64,000 nt of DNA, taken from contig DLEF01000067.1 of the NCBI GenBank assembly GCA_002481545.1, positions 115,514-179,513 on the forward strand. Reading direction: 5' to 3'. The translations under genes were made by a program, and so were the position numbers. This DNA comes from Cyanobacteria bacterium UBA7753 (lineage in GTDB: Bacteria > Cyanobacteriota > Vampirovibrionia > Gastranaerophilales > Gastranaerophilaceae). Positions 1-9,642 of the stretch are shown here, piece after piece. The stretch's first letter is position 1; each line of letters starts with the position of its first letter. The notes under the pieces were generated by a model that was not told the DNA's origin, searched no databases, and saw only the letters and a program-made list of their open reading frames with translations.

Positions 1-6
1 ATCCAT
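1..6 (-). CDS. Start of a CDS running off the left edge
   Basis: On the minus strand an ATG lies at 6-4 preceded by a good ribosome binding site (AAGGAG about 7 nt upstream, plus-strand positions 13-18). Only two codons are inside the window, so nothing can be said about the product. The inverted repeat GCATAAAA/TTTTATGC at 43-61 lies in its upstream region. Confidence 0.4.
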
Positions 7-155
7 CTTTTTCTCCTTGGCTCGTATCACTTATTTTAAACCGCATAAAAATATTTTATGCTATCCCCAAGGACGTTTGTTTACAATATTTAATATAAAA
101 ATATTGCTTGTAATTCAGCTATAACAGCCCATTAAAAATGTATTATACGAAAAAT

Positions 156-3100
156 CTACGCACCGAAATAAATAATCGGCATGTCATTTTCCTGCGAATA
201 TCTTCTTAAAAATTCAGGGATATCATCGGCTCTTCTGCCTGCGCCTTCGTAGAATACCGCTTGAATTTTCGGTCTTGAGATTAAAAATTCATTGTAATCT
301 CTCCCGAATCTGCGCATATGAATATTCATTTCTTTGAATACGTCTTTGTATGCCTTTGCGATTTTCGGATTTTCCCGCTCAATTTCCGTTATTGATTTAT
401 TTGATATTTGCGGAATCATTTCTTTGTATTCATCATCCGTCAAATTTAGTTTTCGTTTTATCTTTTTAGGGATATATTCACGTACGTATTTTCTCGGCCC
501 TCCGAACAGATATTCCGACTTTAATGTCTCTAAATCTTTGCCGTAGCCTGAGCCGAAGTCTTTATATGTTCCCGCTTGAATATCGGAGCTGTTAACATCA
601 AGTATAAATCCTTGCGGTTTAAATACGTGGTAATTCCCTTTTGCATAAGAGACATAAGATGAGCTCAAAAGCGCGTCGCTGTCTACCTGCCCGAGAGCCT
701 GTAAAATGGTTGCGTGGGTGTTGTTGTCGAGTGCGTGAACTATCACGTTCAAATCATCGGAGTTCAATCCTTTTTCAAATCCGAGTGAGCCCAAATCCAT
801 ATTAGGTTTTAGATATAAAACGGTATTTTTGATTTCGTTTCCGTTCTTATCCTGTGTTTTTACTACCCGAACATTGTTGTTGTCCACCTTTAATTCGGAG
901 GCTTTCGGTATCTTTGTTTGCGGTAAATGAATAGCTGTTTTTTGTATTTGATTTACAAGTGCGGATATTTCGGCTTCTCCTTGGTGAAGCGCATCTTTGT
1001 ACTTATTATAAAATCCGCCCGATTCCTGAACACCTTTTACATCCGCTTCGGCTAAAATACTTGCCATTTTGAACGTGTTTCCGTCACGCAGTTCAAATGC
1101 GATATCCTTTGCAGCTTTTTCACGCTCTTTAGGAGTCTTTTCTCTGAATTGACCGCCGCCTATATAAACTTTTTTGTTATATTTTTCTGACCAATCGTGA
1201 TTTTTGATAAGTTGATAAATCTTTAACTTGTCTTTTTCAGGCATTTTAACTTTGTCTAATATGTAATACGTATCGAATGCGGAATATTGAGGGTGAGTTT
1301 TATCAATCATTCCTTCCGCCTTGGTCAAATCGTGCATTAAAGTCGCTATATCAAGCAACTTTTTATCTTCGTCCGACAGTGTTTTATATTGCGGATTAGA
1401 CATAACGCCCTGTAATACCTTTAATGTGTGAACATCAACGGTATAGTCGTGGGTATGGTGCTGTTCTTTCCCGATTATTGATTTAAACTCGGGGAAGAGT
1501 GCCACGATATCGTTCATCTCTTTAGTTAGTTCGGGTTTACCCTCAATAGTTATCGGGTTATCGTTCGTAAATTTCTCGACAAGCGGACGCACCTTTTCGA
1601 TTACTTCTTTTGTTTGGTCATTCTCAATACTATATTTTTTGTTTATATTGACGGGGTAACCGTTCATTTGAATAGTATCATTTTTATCTTTTTTGAGTTC
1701 AAATCCAAAATATCCGTATACCTTCATTTTTTCGTCATCAGGCAAATCCGATACTTCCTCTAAAACATCATTTATGAAATCTTTTCTCGGATAATCAAGT
1801 TCTAATTTAAACCCGTCTTTAGTTATATTTGTATTCAAAAACTCGCTGTCAGGTCTAGCCATTTCATCAGTTGCGGTCTCAAAATTCTTTATTATTTCCT
1901 TGCTGACAGGACGGGTATCGATACCCACGGACTTAACAAGTTTTGGTAAAACGGAACAATATTCCTCCTTATCGCGCGGGATTATATCGGATTGCAGTAT
2001 TTTCTTATAATCTTTATCAAAGAATTGGGCGTTATACTTTGTCAAATTCTTCAATAGTGAACGTTTTTCCTCGATAGACAGTTCGTTTATATCAGATTTA
2101 TTTTTTACAAACTGCAAATCGACGTACATCGGGAATATTTTTGGTATATCAGTTTCTTTGATATTTTTGTCTTTTAATTCAATTGCTTTATCACACAAAT
2201 CTTGTCCGAATTTGTTGTATTTTTCGACTCCGACTCCGAGAAGTTCCAGTGCAACTCCCGGGTTAAATCCTTCTTTATTGACAAGAGTATCAATTTTTTC
2301 ATAAGTATCATTATGTGCGTGTGACAGATATGATATACCTTTTGCAATATATTCCTGCTGTTCGTAATCTGTATATTTTGTCAGGTTAAAGGTTTTATTG
2401 TTTTCGTCCGAGCCGAATAAATTGATTTTATTCTTTAAGAAATTATATGTTGAGTCAGGTGCTTTCCCCAGAGCCGTAATTATATCGGCTCCGATATGGT
2501 TCTGTCCGTTATTGTTGGAGGCACATCCCAATCCGTAATTATCCGTCGGTTTAATATTTAAAATGCCTCTGTCTTTAATACGTTTCCAATCATCATAAGT
2601 AACATTGTCCGCAAGATATTCAATATCTTTAAACTCAAACATTAAGTCTCTGTTTTTTGATGAAACAAAATGATTTTTATTATCCTTTATTTTGAACAAT
2701 CCGAAATCTTCTACCTTTTTCCATGTCGCATCATCCATTGATAATACACGTTGTACTGCCTGTGCGGTATGGACATTTTGCCATCTGCTTTTTTCTATTC
2801 CGCAAATGACATCGATTATATCGTTAAGGTTTCGTTTGTTGAATTTATCCCAATCTTTTGGAGTAAATCCTGCAAAGACCTTAGCAGGAGAACTCATTCC
2901 AAACTTTTCATAACCGTCTGTAGTATCAAGATAAAAACGTTTTAGAAGATTATTATTTTTTAAGAATTGTTCCTGCGTCTCTTTCGGCAAGTTAACAAAA
3001 CAATCAAGCGAAGAATAGTTGAAGTTCCCGTATGTTTGCGGATAAACTTTCTTACCTTTTGCATTATTTATTTGTTTTAAGGTATTAGCATGTTTTTCAT

Positions 3101-4514
3101 CCATTGAGCCAAGCAAATAGTTATCATAGAGATAATTTTCAAGTTCAGGGAATGAATCTTTTACATTACTTACTGCTTCGGACAAGTCATTCATTTGAAC
3201 GGAATAGAGTTCTTTATCTAATTTAGAATTATATTCGTCTTTCGGAATTTCTTCTCCGGTATCTTCATCTGTTTTATTGTCAATAAACTGTTTTAACCAA
3301 GAATTTAGTCGCATCTTTTCATCAACACTTGTATCAAAAATGTTCAAATTCGGCGTGTTTTTCCTTGGATTCCCCGCCTCATTTATCGTGATGTAATCTT
3401 TTCTTAAACAGTTATTTAAGGTAATCAAGTTTCCCAATTTTCTAAATCCGCTGTAATCATCGCGCATATCTACCTTTGTCCAAGTTCTGGTGGTATCGGA
3501 CGGGACTTCGTCATATTTCATTTTTTGTAAGGTATCGGTTACGGCTTTTTGAAGCTTAGAATCTTTGATTGATTCTAATGATTGCTCTATCTCGTTTAAG
3601 TCGTCTTGTCTGCTGTCAAATGTAAAATTGTTTTCTTTTACATCTTTTCTGAATGCGTCAAACTTCTTTTTGATAATCTGTTTTTGAGAAGGTGAGTATT
3701 CCGATTGCGGATAATTTGTTTTCGGTCGGGTGAAAAGTATTTTTTGCGGTAAAGGTTCTTTTATATCGGAGACATGTTTCGCAGGATTATTATTCTGAAC
3801 CTGCACGGGTTCATTTGCTTTATTTACCTCTTCATTTACCCCTTTATTTACCCCTACAATGTCGTAAATCTTGTCATTTTTAAGGTCATAGGTTAGTTTT
3901 TGTCCGCTTTGGTTTGATATTGTGACATTCCCGCTATGGTGTTTGTAATATTTTATACTGTCAACGGGAATTTCATGCCCGTCAGTGTTCATTGTAACGT
4001 TTTCCGCTGCCAGAACACTGCGCCCGTCGCGCTTTGTTGCATAAGTGAATTTTTGGTTAAATGTTGTGTTTGTATCGGTGTAGTGGATTATTTCTTCGGG
4101 TTTGCCGTTATCGTTAAATTTTATTTCGGCTTTTTTATTCCCGTTTTTGTCAAAAACGGTCTCTTCTTTTTTGTTGCTCGCATACATTCGGTCAATCGCG
4201 AGTTTTCGCTGGAATGAGTTATAAATATCCGATATTTTATCAGTATCCGTTACGATAGATGTTTGCGGGGTATAGTCGTTTTTATCAATATCGTTCTTTT
4301 CAAGCATATAAAGAGCTTTGGCTGAGATTATATCGGAGGAGTTACCTTTAAAAACAAGAGCTTTTCCGCAACTCATCAAAGCTTCGTTTGCGTTTTTGCT
4401 GTTGTGCGATGTTACTGCTCCCTTTCTTTGTTTCACAACAGACTTTTTCCGCGGAGTGTTTCCCGTGGAATTATAGTTATATTCCGTATTTATACTTTTC
4501 TTATTTACCTTCAT
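156..4514 (-). CDS. Very large HD-domain protein, effector-like
   Basis: A 1452-residue protein of unknown role. The first 60 residues are basic and low in complexity and contain LVFKG near residue 53, the F-x-G motif seen in several neighbours. Residues about 110-230 have short 'DKNGN' style repeats resembling YD/wall-associated repeats. A metal-dependent HD phosphohydrolase-like domain is visible at about 1015-1130: a His-rich start (HHTHDYTVDVHT), then LMHDLTK with H1061-D1062, and a later NHDW. The last 200 residues form a separate globular, Arg/Tyr-rich region (FGSGYGKDLETL, RRFGRDYNEFLISRPK) that I do not recognise. No signal peptide or membrane segment is obvious. The SD is weak. HD domains hydrolyse phosphoester bonds in nucleotides or nucleic acids; the substrate here cannot be inferred. 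It is divergent from the JAMM-like gene with 166 bp between. Confidence 0.75.
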   Translation of the reverse strand: MKVNKKSINTEYNYNSTGNTPRKKSVVKQRKGAVTSHNSKNANEALMSCGKALVFKGNSSDIISAKALYMLEKNDIDKNDYTPQTSIVTDTDKISDIYNSFQRKLAIDRMYASNKKEETVFDKNGNKKAEIKFNDNGKPEEIIHYTDTNTTFNQKFTYATKRDGRSVLAAENVTMNTDGHEIPVDSIKYYKHHSGNVTISNQSGQKLTYDLKNDKIYDIVGVNKGVNEEVNKANEPVQVQNNNPAKHVSDIKEPLPQKILFTRPKTNYPQSEYSPSQKQIIKKKFDAFRKDVKENNFTFDSRQDDLNEIEQSLESIKDSKLQKAVTDTLQKMKYDEVPSDTTRTWTKVDMRDDYSGFRKLGNLITLNNCLRKDYITINEAGNPRKNTPNLNIFDTSVDEKMRLNSWLKQFIDNKTDEDTGEEIPKDEYNSKLDKELYSVQMNDLSEAVSNVKDSFPELENYLYDNYLLGSMDEKHANTLKQINNAKGKKVYPQTYGNFNYSSLDCFVNLPKETQEQFLKNNNLLKRFYLDTTDGYEKFGMSSPAKVFAGFTPKDWDKFNKRNLNDIIDVICGIEKSRWQNVHTAQAVQRVLSMDDATWKKVEDFGLFKIKDNKNHFVSSKNRDLMFEFKDIEYLADNVTYDDWKRIKDRGILNIKPTDNYGLGCASNNNGQNHIGADIITALGKAPDSTYNFLKNKINLFGSDENNKTFNLTKYTDYEQQEYIAKGISYLSHAHNDTYEKIDTLVNKEGFNPGVALELLGVGVEKYNKFGQDLCDKAIELKDKNIKETDIPKIFPMYVDLQFVKNKSDINELSIEEKRSLLKNLTKYNAQFFDKDYKKILQSDIIPRDKEEYCSVLPKLVKSVGIDTRPVSKEIIKNFETATDEMARPDSEFLNTNITKDGFKLELDYPRKDFINDVLEEVSDLPDDEKMKVYGYFGFELKKDKNDTIQMNGYPVNINKKYSIENDQTKEVIEKVRPLVEKFTNDNPITIEGKPELTKEMNDIVALFPEFKSIIGKEQHHTHDYTVDVHTLKVLQGVMSNPQYKTLSDEDKKLLDIATLMHDLTKAEGMIDKTHPQYSAFDTYYILDKVKMPEKDKLKIYQLIKNHDWSEKYNKKVYIGGGQFREKTPKEREKAAKDIAFELRDGNTFKMASILAEADVKGVQESGGFYNKYKDALHQGEAEISALVNQIQKTAIHLPQTKIPKASELKVDNNNVRVVKTQDKNGNEIKNTVLYLKPNMDLGSLGFEKGLNSDDLNVIVHALDNNTHATILQALGQVDSDALLSSSYVSYAKGNYHVFKPQGFILDVNSSDIQAGTYKDFGSGYGKDLETLKSEYLFGGPRKYVREYIPKKIKRKLNLTDDEYKEMIPQISNKSITEIERENPKIAKAYKDVFKEMNIHMRRFGRDYNEFLISRPKIQAVFYEGAGRRADDIPEFLRRYSQENDMPIIYFGA

Positions 4515-4668
4515 ACGACCGTTTCAAACAAGAATAAACTAACCTTACTAATATAATAACGTCATTTTTAAATTTTTCTGAAGGGTTTATTACGAAATAT
4601 TAAAACAATTTTGTAAAAAATACATAATACTGTAAGAATATTAGCAATTTTTTCGATTTTTCATTGTT

Positions 4669-4674
4669 TATATT
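4669..4674 (+). promoter_or_regulatory. -10 box placing the transcript start at the ATG
   Basis: TATATT ends 6 nt before the ATG at 4681 and no Shine-Dalgarno sequence is present, so the following gene probably has a leaderless mRNA. The -35 is not clear. Confidence 0.35.
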
Positions 4675-4680
4675 TAATGT

Positions 4681-5379
4681 ATGAAAATATCAAAAATATT
4701 TACTCCTATAAGAAAAAGTATCAACTATATAAAAGGCAAAAGTTCTCAACCGATAGAGAAAACGACTGCCGATAAAACGATGTCCGCTCTTGAAGCTATG
4801 GGCGCACAAAACAAGGTTTTAGTTAATACAACTAATATGGTAAAACCTCTGCAAACAAAGTTCAAATCTACCAAAGATTTGTATGCTTATGCAAGAAAAC
4901 GTTGTGTTGATGCCCTGAAATCAGACCAACCGTATGAACACGCACTCCTTGTTGATACCAAGCAAAATAAGGTTTTGGCTGAATATAAAGGTAATATTGA
5001 AGTTTGCGAAATAAAAGATTTTGACAAACTGATAGAAAACCCTGACAGCACAATCCTTATCCACGGGCACCCGAATAATCATCCGTTAAGCAATCCTGAT
5101 GTGAAATTACTCTTGGATTATAACGTTAATCAGGTTATGGCAGTAAATAAAAACGGAGAATTTTCGTTGGCTGCAAAGCGTGCAGGCAGAGTCGATACTC
5201 CTAAAACTAAGGCAGCCGCAACGGAATATCAAAATACCGCCCATGAGATTAGTAATGATTTTTGGGGACACAAAGAAAGCGAACTATATAAAGAGTTTAA
5301 TCACGACAACCTGAAAAAATACGCTGACGGTATGGGTTTGAGATACGTAACAAACTATTCCTCTTTTAAAAATATCTAA
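4681..5379 (+). CDS. JAMM/MPN-like metalloprotease domain protein
   Basis: A 232-residue protein. The N-terminus (MKISKIFTPIRKSINYIK) is a basic amphipathic stretch, and a KFKST segment near residue 60 resembles the F-x-G motif of neighbours. A central sequence contains H128-G-H130-P, then S137-N-P-D140. This matches the JAMM zinc-binding signature (HxH...Sx2D) with six rather than the canonical seven residues between the second His and the Ser, as in some RadC/JAB-like proteins; an upstream Glu around 100 could be the catalytic acid. JAMM proteins cleave isopeptide or peptide bonds, or are inactive scaffolds. The target is unknown. The gene stands alone and its stop overlaps the convergent ybaK stop by 4 bp. 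The zinc-site call is moderately sure, the activity is not. Confidence 0.6.
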   Translation: MKISKIFTPIRKSINYIKGKSSQPIEKTTADKTMSALEAMGAQNKVLVNTTNMVKPLQTKFKSTKDLYAYARKRCVDALKSDQPYEHALLVDTKQNKVLAEYKGNIEVCEIKDFDKLIENPDSTILIHGHPNNHPLSNPDVKLLLDYNVNQVMAVNKNGEFSLAAKRAGRVDTPKTKAAATEYQNTAHEISNDFWGHKESELYKEFNHDNLKKYADGMGLRYVTNYSSFKNI

Positions 5380-5864
5380 TCTTTTGTGATATCAGCCGTT
5401 GTAAATCTGATAACTTTTGCAAGGTCAGAAAGTGATACTTCTACCTGATAGCCTATTTTTCCGCCGCTAAATATTATTGTATCAAAGTTGTTTGCGGTTT
5501 CATCAAATACTGTCGTAAAAAACTTTTTCATCCCGATAGGAGAGCATCCGCCGTGGATATAGCCCGTTGTCGGGAGTAAATCTTTGAGTTTTAACATTTC
5601 GACCGATTTTTCGTTGACGCTCTTTGCAGCTTTTTTTAAATCCAATTCCTTTGCAACAGGAATAACGAAGACATAATGTTCGTTAGATTTACCGACTGTC
5701 ACAAGCGTCTTAAAGACTTGTGCGGGGTTTTGGTTTAAGACTGTTGCCACTTCTATCCCGCTCACAGCGTCTGTGTCCGCATAACAATAATGCTTATAAT
5801 TTATTTTATGACTGTCGAGAACGCGCATAACATTGGTTTTTTCATCGTTTTTATGTTTGCTCAT
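5376..5864 (-). CDS. ybaK: Cys-tRNA(Pro)/Cys-tRNA(Cys) deacylase YbaK/EbsC
   Basis: A 162-residue YbaK/ProX-family editing domain covering nearly the whole protein. Family features are visible: KTLVTVG in the first beta-strand region, FVIPV(A)KELDLKKAA, GYIHGGCSPIGMKK in the substrate pocket, and IIFSGGKIGYQVEVS at the end. The enzyme hydrolyses Cys mischarged on tRNA-Pro in the cytosol. I chose the ATG at 5864, which has AGGA 9 nt upstream; an in-frame TTG six bases earlier has no better signal. It follows plsC by 11 bp and is probably the last gene of a minus-strand run. Confidence 0.92.
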   Translation of the reverse strand: MSKHKNDEKTNVMRVLDSHKINYKHYCYADTDAVSGIEVATVLNQNPAQVFKTLVTVGKSNEHYVFVIPVAKELDLKKAAKSVNEKSVEMLKLKDLLPTTGYIHGGCSPIGMKKFFTTVFDETANNFDTIIFSGGKIGYQVEVSLSDLAKVIRFTTADITKD

Positions 5865-5875
5865 CGTCAATATTC

Positions 5876-6544
5876 CTATTTTTCGGCATTTACGGTTACT
5901 TTATTTTCATAGCCCGTATATTCGCAAATCTGTTTTGCCCATTCTGTTAGGATTTCATCTTCCGGCAATTCGTAAGAGATAGGTTTACCGATAGTGACCG
6001 TAATATGTTTTTGGAAAAGCGTTTTGCCCGCATATCCGTCAAATCCTTTTATGCCGACAGGGACAATGTCTAATTTAGTCTTTTTGGCTATTGCGATAAA
6101 GCCTTTGGTCAAGTTTTCCAGAACGCCCGTTTTTCTAATCTGACCTTCAGGGAATATCCCCAGTGACCAATTTGTTTTCATCAAATCAAAAACTGTTTTG
6201 AATGTTGCAACTTCAGGTTTTTCTCTGTTAACGGCAAATGCTCCAAGATTTATAACCAAAAATCTCAAAAGAGCATTCTTGTCTGTAAACAGTTCTTGTT
6301 TTGCCATATAAGCAATTTTCTCGCGAGCTGCAAGAGCTACAAACGGAGGATCAAGATAAGAGGTATGATTTGCCGTATAAAGGTATTTTTTACCTTTTTC
6401 AAGGTTTTCTCTACCGTTTATCTTAATGTTGTATTGCAGTTTTGATACAATACCTACTACAATGTTGCGGAACAGTATATAGAATAAACTTCTGCCCCAG
6501 CCGTATTCTTTTGCGTATCTTCTGTTGTAATTTCTTTCTTCCAT
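5876..6544 (-). CDS. plsC: 1-acyl-sn-glycerol-3-phosphate acyltransferase
   Basis: A PlsC/LPLAT family enzyme of 222 residues that acylates lysophosphatidate to phosphatidate at the membrane. The catalytic HX4D motif is present as NHTSYLDPP, followed by the second block FPEGQIRKTG in the glycerophosphate-binding region and a VPVGIKGF block. The start at 6544 is preferred because it has AGGA upstream and does not overlap the preceding gene; an in-frame start at 6631 would overlap that gene by 55 bp. It is one of two adjacent paralogues, which suggests a duplicated pair with different acyl preference. Confidence 0.9.
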   Translation of the reverse strand: MEERNYNRRYAKEYGWGRSLFYILFRNIVVGIVSKLQYNIKINGRENLEKGKKYLYTANHTSYLDPPFVALAAREKIAYMAKQELFTDKNALLRFLVINLGAFAVNREKPEVATFKTVFDLMKTNWSLGIFPEGQIRKTGVLENLTKGFIAIAKKTKLDIVPVGIKGFDGYAGKTLFQKHITVTIGKPISYELPEDEILTEWAKQICEYTGYENKVTVNAEK

Positions 6545-6576
6545 CGTCCTATTCGACTTCTTTAAATATGTATCAG

Positions 6577-7269
6577 CTATGTTGCGGGTACGTATTTGAA
6601 CCCTGTAAGTTCTTGAACTGCTTTTCCCCATTGGTCAACCATTTCTTGAACATTATCGTTGTAAGGGATAAGTTTTCCTATCTTCATTACTACTTTTCCA
6701 GTGAACGGAAATTTTACGTGTCTGTCTGTTCCGATTACTCCGACAGGCAAAATCCCGCATTTTTTCTTCTTTGCGATTGTCGCGAAACCTTTTGTTACGT
6801 TGCTTATAACACCGGGTTCCTGTCTTGTCCCTTGCGGGAATATTCCGAGAACCCAACCCGTTTGTTTTATGGACATAACCGTTTTAACGGTTGAAAAGCT
6901 AAGCTTGTCTCTGTCTACGGCGAACGCTCCGAGCCAGTTCAGCCACCATCTCAAGAATATATTATCAAACAATTCTTTCTTCGCCATATATGCCATAGGT
7001 TTGTCTATGTTCGCACATACAAGTGGCGGATCCAACGTAGATAAGTGATTTGCCGCAACAATATAATTGCTGTCTTTCGGCAAGTTTTCTTTGCCGTAAA
7101 TTTCCGCTCTGTACATTATTTTGAAATAAAGTTTGTAACCGATATGAGTTACCATAAACTGGAATGCTCTGCGCCAGTTATTGAAAAAACTCAATTTTCT
7201 CATTGATTCCGAGGATTTATTTCTGGAATCATATTTCTTTTCTTTTTTCGTCTCTTGTTCGCTTTCCAT
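6577..7269 (-). CDS. plsC: 1-acyl-sn-glycerol-3-phosphate acyltransferase (second paralogue)
   Basis: A 230-residue LPLAT family member with the HX4D motif (NHLSTLDPPL), FPQGTRQEPG, and LPVGVIGTDR. It is clearly homologous to the next gene downstream: both share the MAYMAKKELF / IAYMAKQELF block and the FAVDRDK / FAVNREK block. The start at 7269 is chosen for its SD (AGAAGGGC, about 8 nt upstream). It has a charged Lys/Glu-rich N-terminus of about 35 residues before the domain. Glycerophospholipid synthesis at the inner membrane. Confidence 0.9.
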   Translation of the reverse strand: MESEQETKKEKKYDSRNKSSESMRKLSFFNNWRRAFQFMVTHIGYKLYFKIMYRAEIYGKENLPKDSNYIVAANHLSTLDPPLVCANIDKPMAYMAKKELFDNIFLRWWLNWLGAFAVDRDKLSFSTVKTVMSIKQTGWVLGIFPQGTRQEPGVISNVTKGFATIAKKKKCGILPVGVIGTDRHVKFPFTGKVVMKIGKLIPYNDNVQEMVDQWGKAVQELTGFKYVPAT

Positions 7270-7402
7270 TTTAAAGCCCTTCTTTATTGTTACTATATTA
7301 TATAACAAACATGGACAATTATTATATGGTACTACGACTAATAACCACTTTCACGGACTATGTAGTGATAACGGCTTTATATTTACCCCTTACCCCTTAG
7401 CC

Positions 7403-8323
7403 CTAAACTGATTCAAAATTGTTGGTGATTGTGTGGATATATTCCAAAATTTGAGAGAAATAAGGCAGACTGCTGTCACCGTTCAGGATAATATCCATAT
7501 TGGCTCTGGCAGGGATAACGTATTCTTGTCCCGTTTTAAGCACATATTCCCAGTGCTTTTGAGCGTTTTCGGGATCCTGATTTCTCATTTTTACGGCTCT
7601 TTCAATAAAACGTTTCTTTCTTACGTCCAAATCAGTCTCAACATATATTTTGACGTCAAAAATATCTTGTATCGGGTTATACATTGTTGCAATGCCTTCT
7701 ACAATGATAACCTTGTTTGATTTAATTGGCATGGAATGAGGAACAGAGACTCCCGTTCCGTTAAGCAAATATCTCGGGATTCTGATATCCTCTCCGTTTG
7801 CGAGTGATTCCAAATCCTGTTTAAGGATATCAAGTTGGAAATTCTGCGGAGAGTCGATATCATAGCCGTTATCACGCAGGGCATCAAAAGACCCGTACTT
7901 TTTAATTAAATCGGATATATCTTTAAAATAATTATCCGTTTTAACGATAGATACGGGTTGATTTAGTCTTGTTATCATATTCGATATTTCACTGCAAATT
8001 GATGATTTGCCCGAGGCAGACTCGCCTGTAATACCGATTAAAATTCTTTTTTGCGGGTTGTTGATTAATCTTTTCATAAATCGGGAAATGAAATCAGGTT
8101 TTATCCCTTTTATAAGAGGGTTTTTCGCTTTCTTATCATAAGCAAGCACCTGTTTAAATTTCGTTTGCAGATAAAACGCAAGTAACTCTCTTCCTGTCTT
8201 TTGTGAAAAATCAGGCTTATAAATCTTATCGGTCGAATTGACTTCTTTTGCTATAAGATGTGATATTCCGTCGTTGTTGTTTTCAGTATTCATACTTGCT
8301 ACTCGATTTATGAATAACATCAT
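7403..8323 (-). CDS. Uridine kinase/phosphoribulokinase-family P-loop kinase
   Basis: A 306-residue protein. Residues about 95-300 match the uridine kinase (PRK) family: P-loop GITGESASGKSS, KTDNYFKD as the acceptor-site Asp/Tyr region, DSPQNFQLD, and IIVEGIATM for the Walker-B-like strand, ending with ERAVKMRNQDPE. The first 95 residues are an extra segment that ordinary Udk (about 210 residues) lacks. Likely substrate is a nucleoside, but the extension and the divergent P-loop make the substrate uncertain. The first ATG pair (8323/8320) and an internal ATG at 8293 both have weak SD, so the start is uncertain. Confidence 0.75.
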   Translation of the reverse strand: MMLFINRVASMNTENNNDGISHLIAKEVNSTDKIYKPDFSQKTGRELLAFYLQTKFKQVLAYDKKAKNPLIKGIKPDFISRFMKRLINNPQKRILIGITGESASGKSSICSEISNMITRLNQPVSIVKTDNYFKDISDLIKKYGSFDALRDNGYDIDSPQNFQLDILKQDLESLANGEDIRIPRYLLNGTGVSVPHSMPIKSNKVIIVEGIATMYNPIQDIFDVKIYVETDLDVRKKRFIERAVKMRNQDPENAQKHWEYVLKTGQEYVIPARANMDIILNGDSSLPYFSQILEYIHTITNNFESV

Positions 8324-8409
8324 ACCCGAGAAATAAAAAATTTTCCAGTATAAATTTTATTCATGTGAACAAATTTAACACTATACATATACAAGTGCCA
8401 AAAACGCAG

Positions 8410-8709
8410 TTATAGTCTATTTTTAAGAAAATAGTTGCTGTTTCCCAAATCCATTGTTTTGGTATATTCTTCAACGATCGGGCTGTTTACTATCCAATTT
8501 ATTTTACCTTCGGGGTATTTCAGGTAATGTGTGGCAGAACATGTTGCTGATACCATGCAGGCATCCATAATGTTTAATTCGGAAATATCTACCGTCATAT
8601 ACTTGCTGTCACATAGTTTTATATGTTCGTTAACTTTTTCTATATTTGTATTAGGATTATTGTTTTCTAAAGTTATTTGGGATAAATCTTTTGTAAAAAC
8701 TTGGAGCAT
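8410..8709 (-). CDS. Small conserved-looking protein of unknown function
   Basis: A 99-residue soluble protein with no motif I recognise. It contains a Cys/Met/Ala-rich middle (NIMDACMVSATCSATHYL) and an acidic N-terminal half. The SD is excellent (AGAGGTG 7 nt before the ATG), which supports it as a real gene. It lies between the uracil-DNA glycosylase and kinase genes on the same strand, about 90-120 bp from each. Confidence 0.65.
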   Translation of the reverse strand: MLQVFTKDLSQITLENNNPNTNIEKVNEHIKLCDSKYMTVDISELNIMDACMVSATCSATHYLKYPEGKINWIVNSPIVEEYTKTMDLGNSNYFLKNRL

Positions 8710-8830
8710 ATATTCACCTCTTATGTATCATTTATCGGCAAATAATAATAAAAATTTGATGAGTTTGTCAAAATTTAATACTTTTGGTGTAAAACAACAC
8801 ATAATTAATATGTGCATAAAAACGTACCTT

Positions 8831-9418
8831 TTAATCCGTCAGGGCGTCATATGCTTTTCGAATTGCTTTTATGTCCTGCCACATATACCATTTTGGGCTG
8901 TATCTGGCATGAGAATCGTTCCTCAATAAATACGACGGGTGAAAAATCGGCATCATTTTACATCCGTTAGGTCCGTCATACCACCTTCCGCGCAATTTTG
9001 TAATTCCGAGTGTTGTATCTATCATGGATGTTGCGGCTACTCTTCCGCACAAGAGAATGATTTTAGGTTTTAATATCTCTATTTGAGAGTTTAAAAACTC
9101 TCTGCAAGCGCTCTTTTCCTCGGGCAAAGGATCCCTGTTGTTCGGCGGACGGCATTTTATTGTGTTGCAGATATATACATCCTTCTGTCTCGACAGTCCG
9201 ACAGAGGCAAAAATCTTGTCTAAAAGCTGTCCCGCTTTCCCGACAAAAGGCTCTCCCTGCATATCTTCATAATATCCGGGTGCTTCTCCTATAAGCATCA
9301 ATTTATGATTAGGAACACCCGAAGAAAATACAATATTTGTCCTGCTTTTGCACAGAGGACACCTCTCGCAGTGCAAACACTTTTCTTTTACTTCTTCAAG
9401 TTCCTGTTCCATATCCAT
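8831..9418 (-). CDS. Uracil-DNA glycosylase, family 4/5 iron-sulfur type
   Basis: A 195-residue enzyme that removes uracil from DNA. Its N-terminus carries the cysteine cluster C14-x2-C17 and CPLCKSRTNIVF, and the active-site block GEAPGYYEDMQGEPFVGKAG is the family-4 UDG signature with the Fe-S ligands; the second block HPSYLLRN contains the catalytic-pocket His. The length is typical. This class is common in thermophiles and Cyanobacteria/anaerobes. It may start at the second Met (9412). Confidence 0.92.
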   Translation of the reverse strand: MDMEQELEEVKEKCLHCERCPLCKSRTNIVFSSGVPNHKLMLIGEAPGYYEDMQGEPFVGKAGQLLDKIFASVGLSRQKDVYICNTIKCRPPNNRDPLPEEKSACREFLNSQIEILKPKIILLCGRVAATSMIDTTLGITKLRGRWYDGPNGCKMMPIFHPSYLLRNDSHARYSPKWYMWQDIKAIRKAYDALTD

Positions 9419-9642
9419 AAATCGTGCCTTTGTTCATAATGATTATAGCAAAAATACAACGATATGAATTTTTTCGGTTTATCATATAATGTTAACTTAT
9501 GTAACAATTATATACAAAGTATATAAAGCATGGTTAATTTTTCTTGCATTAAATACTTTATAATAATATAGGATAAGAATATGTATACGCATGCCCGTAG
9601 GTCGGGGATGTGATACAATGCAACGAGGAAATCGGGGTAAAA

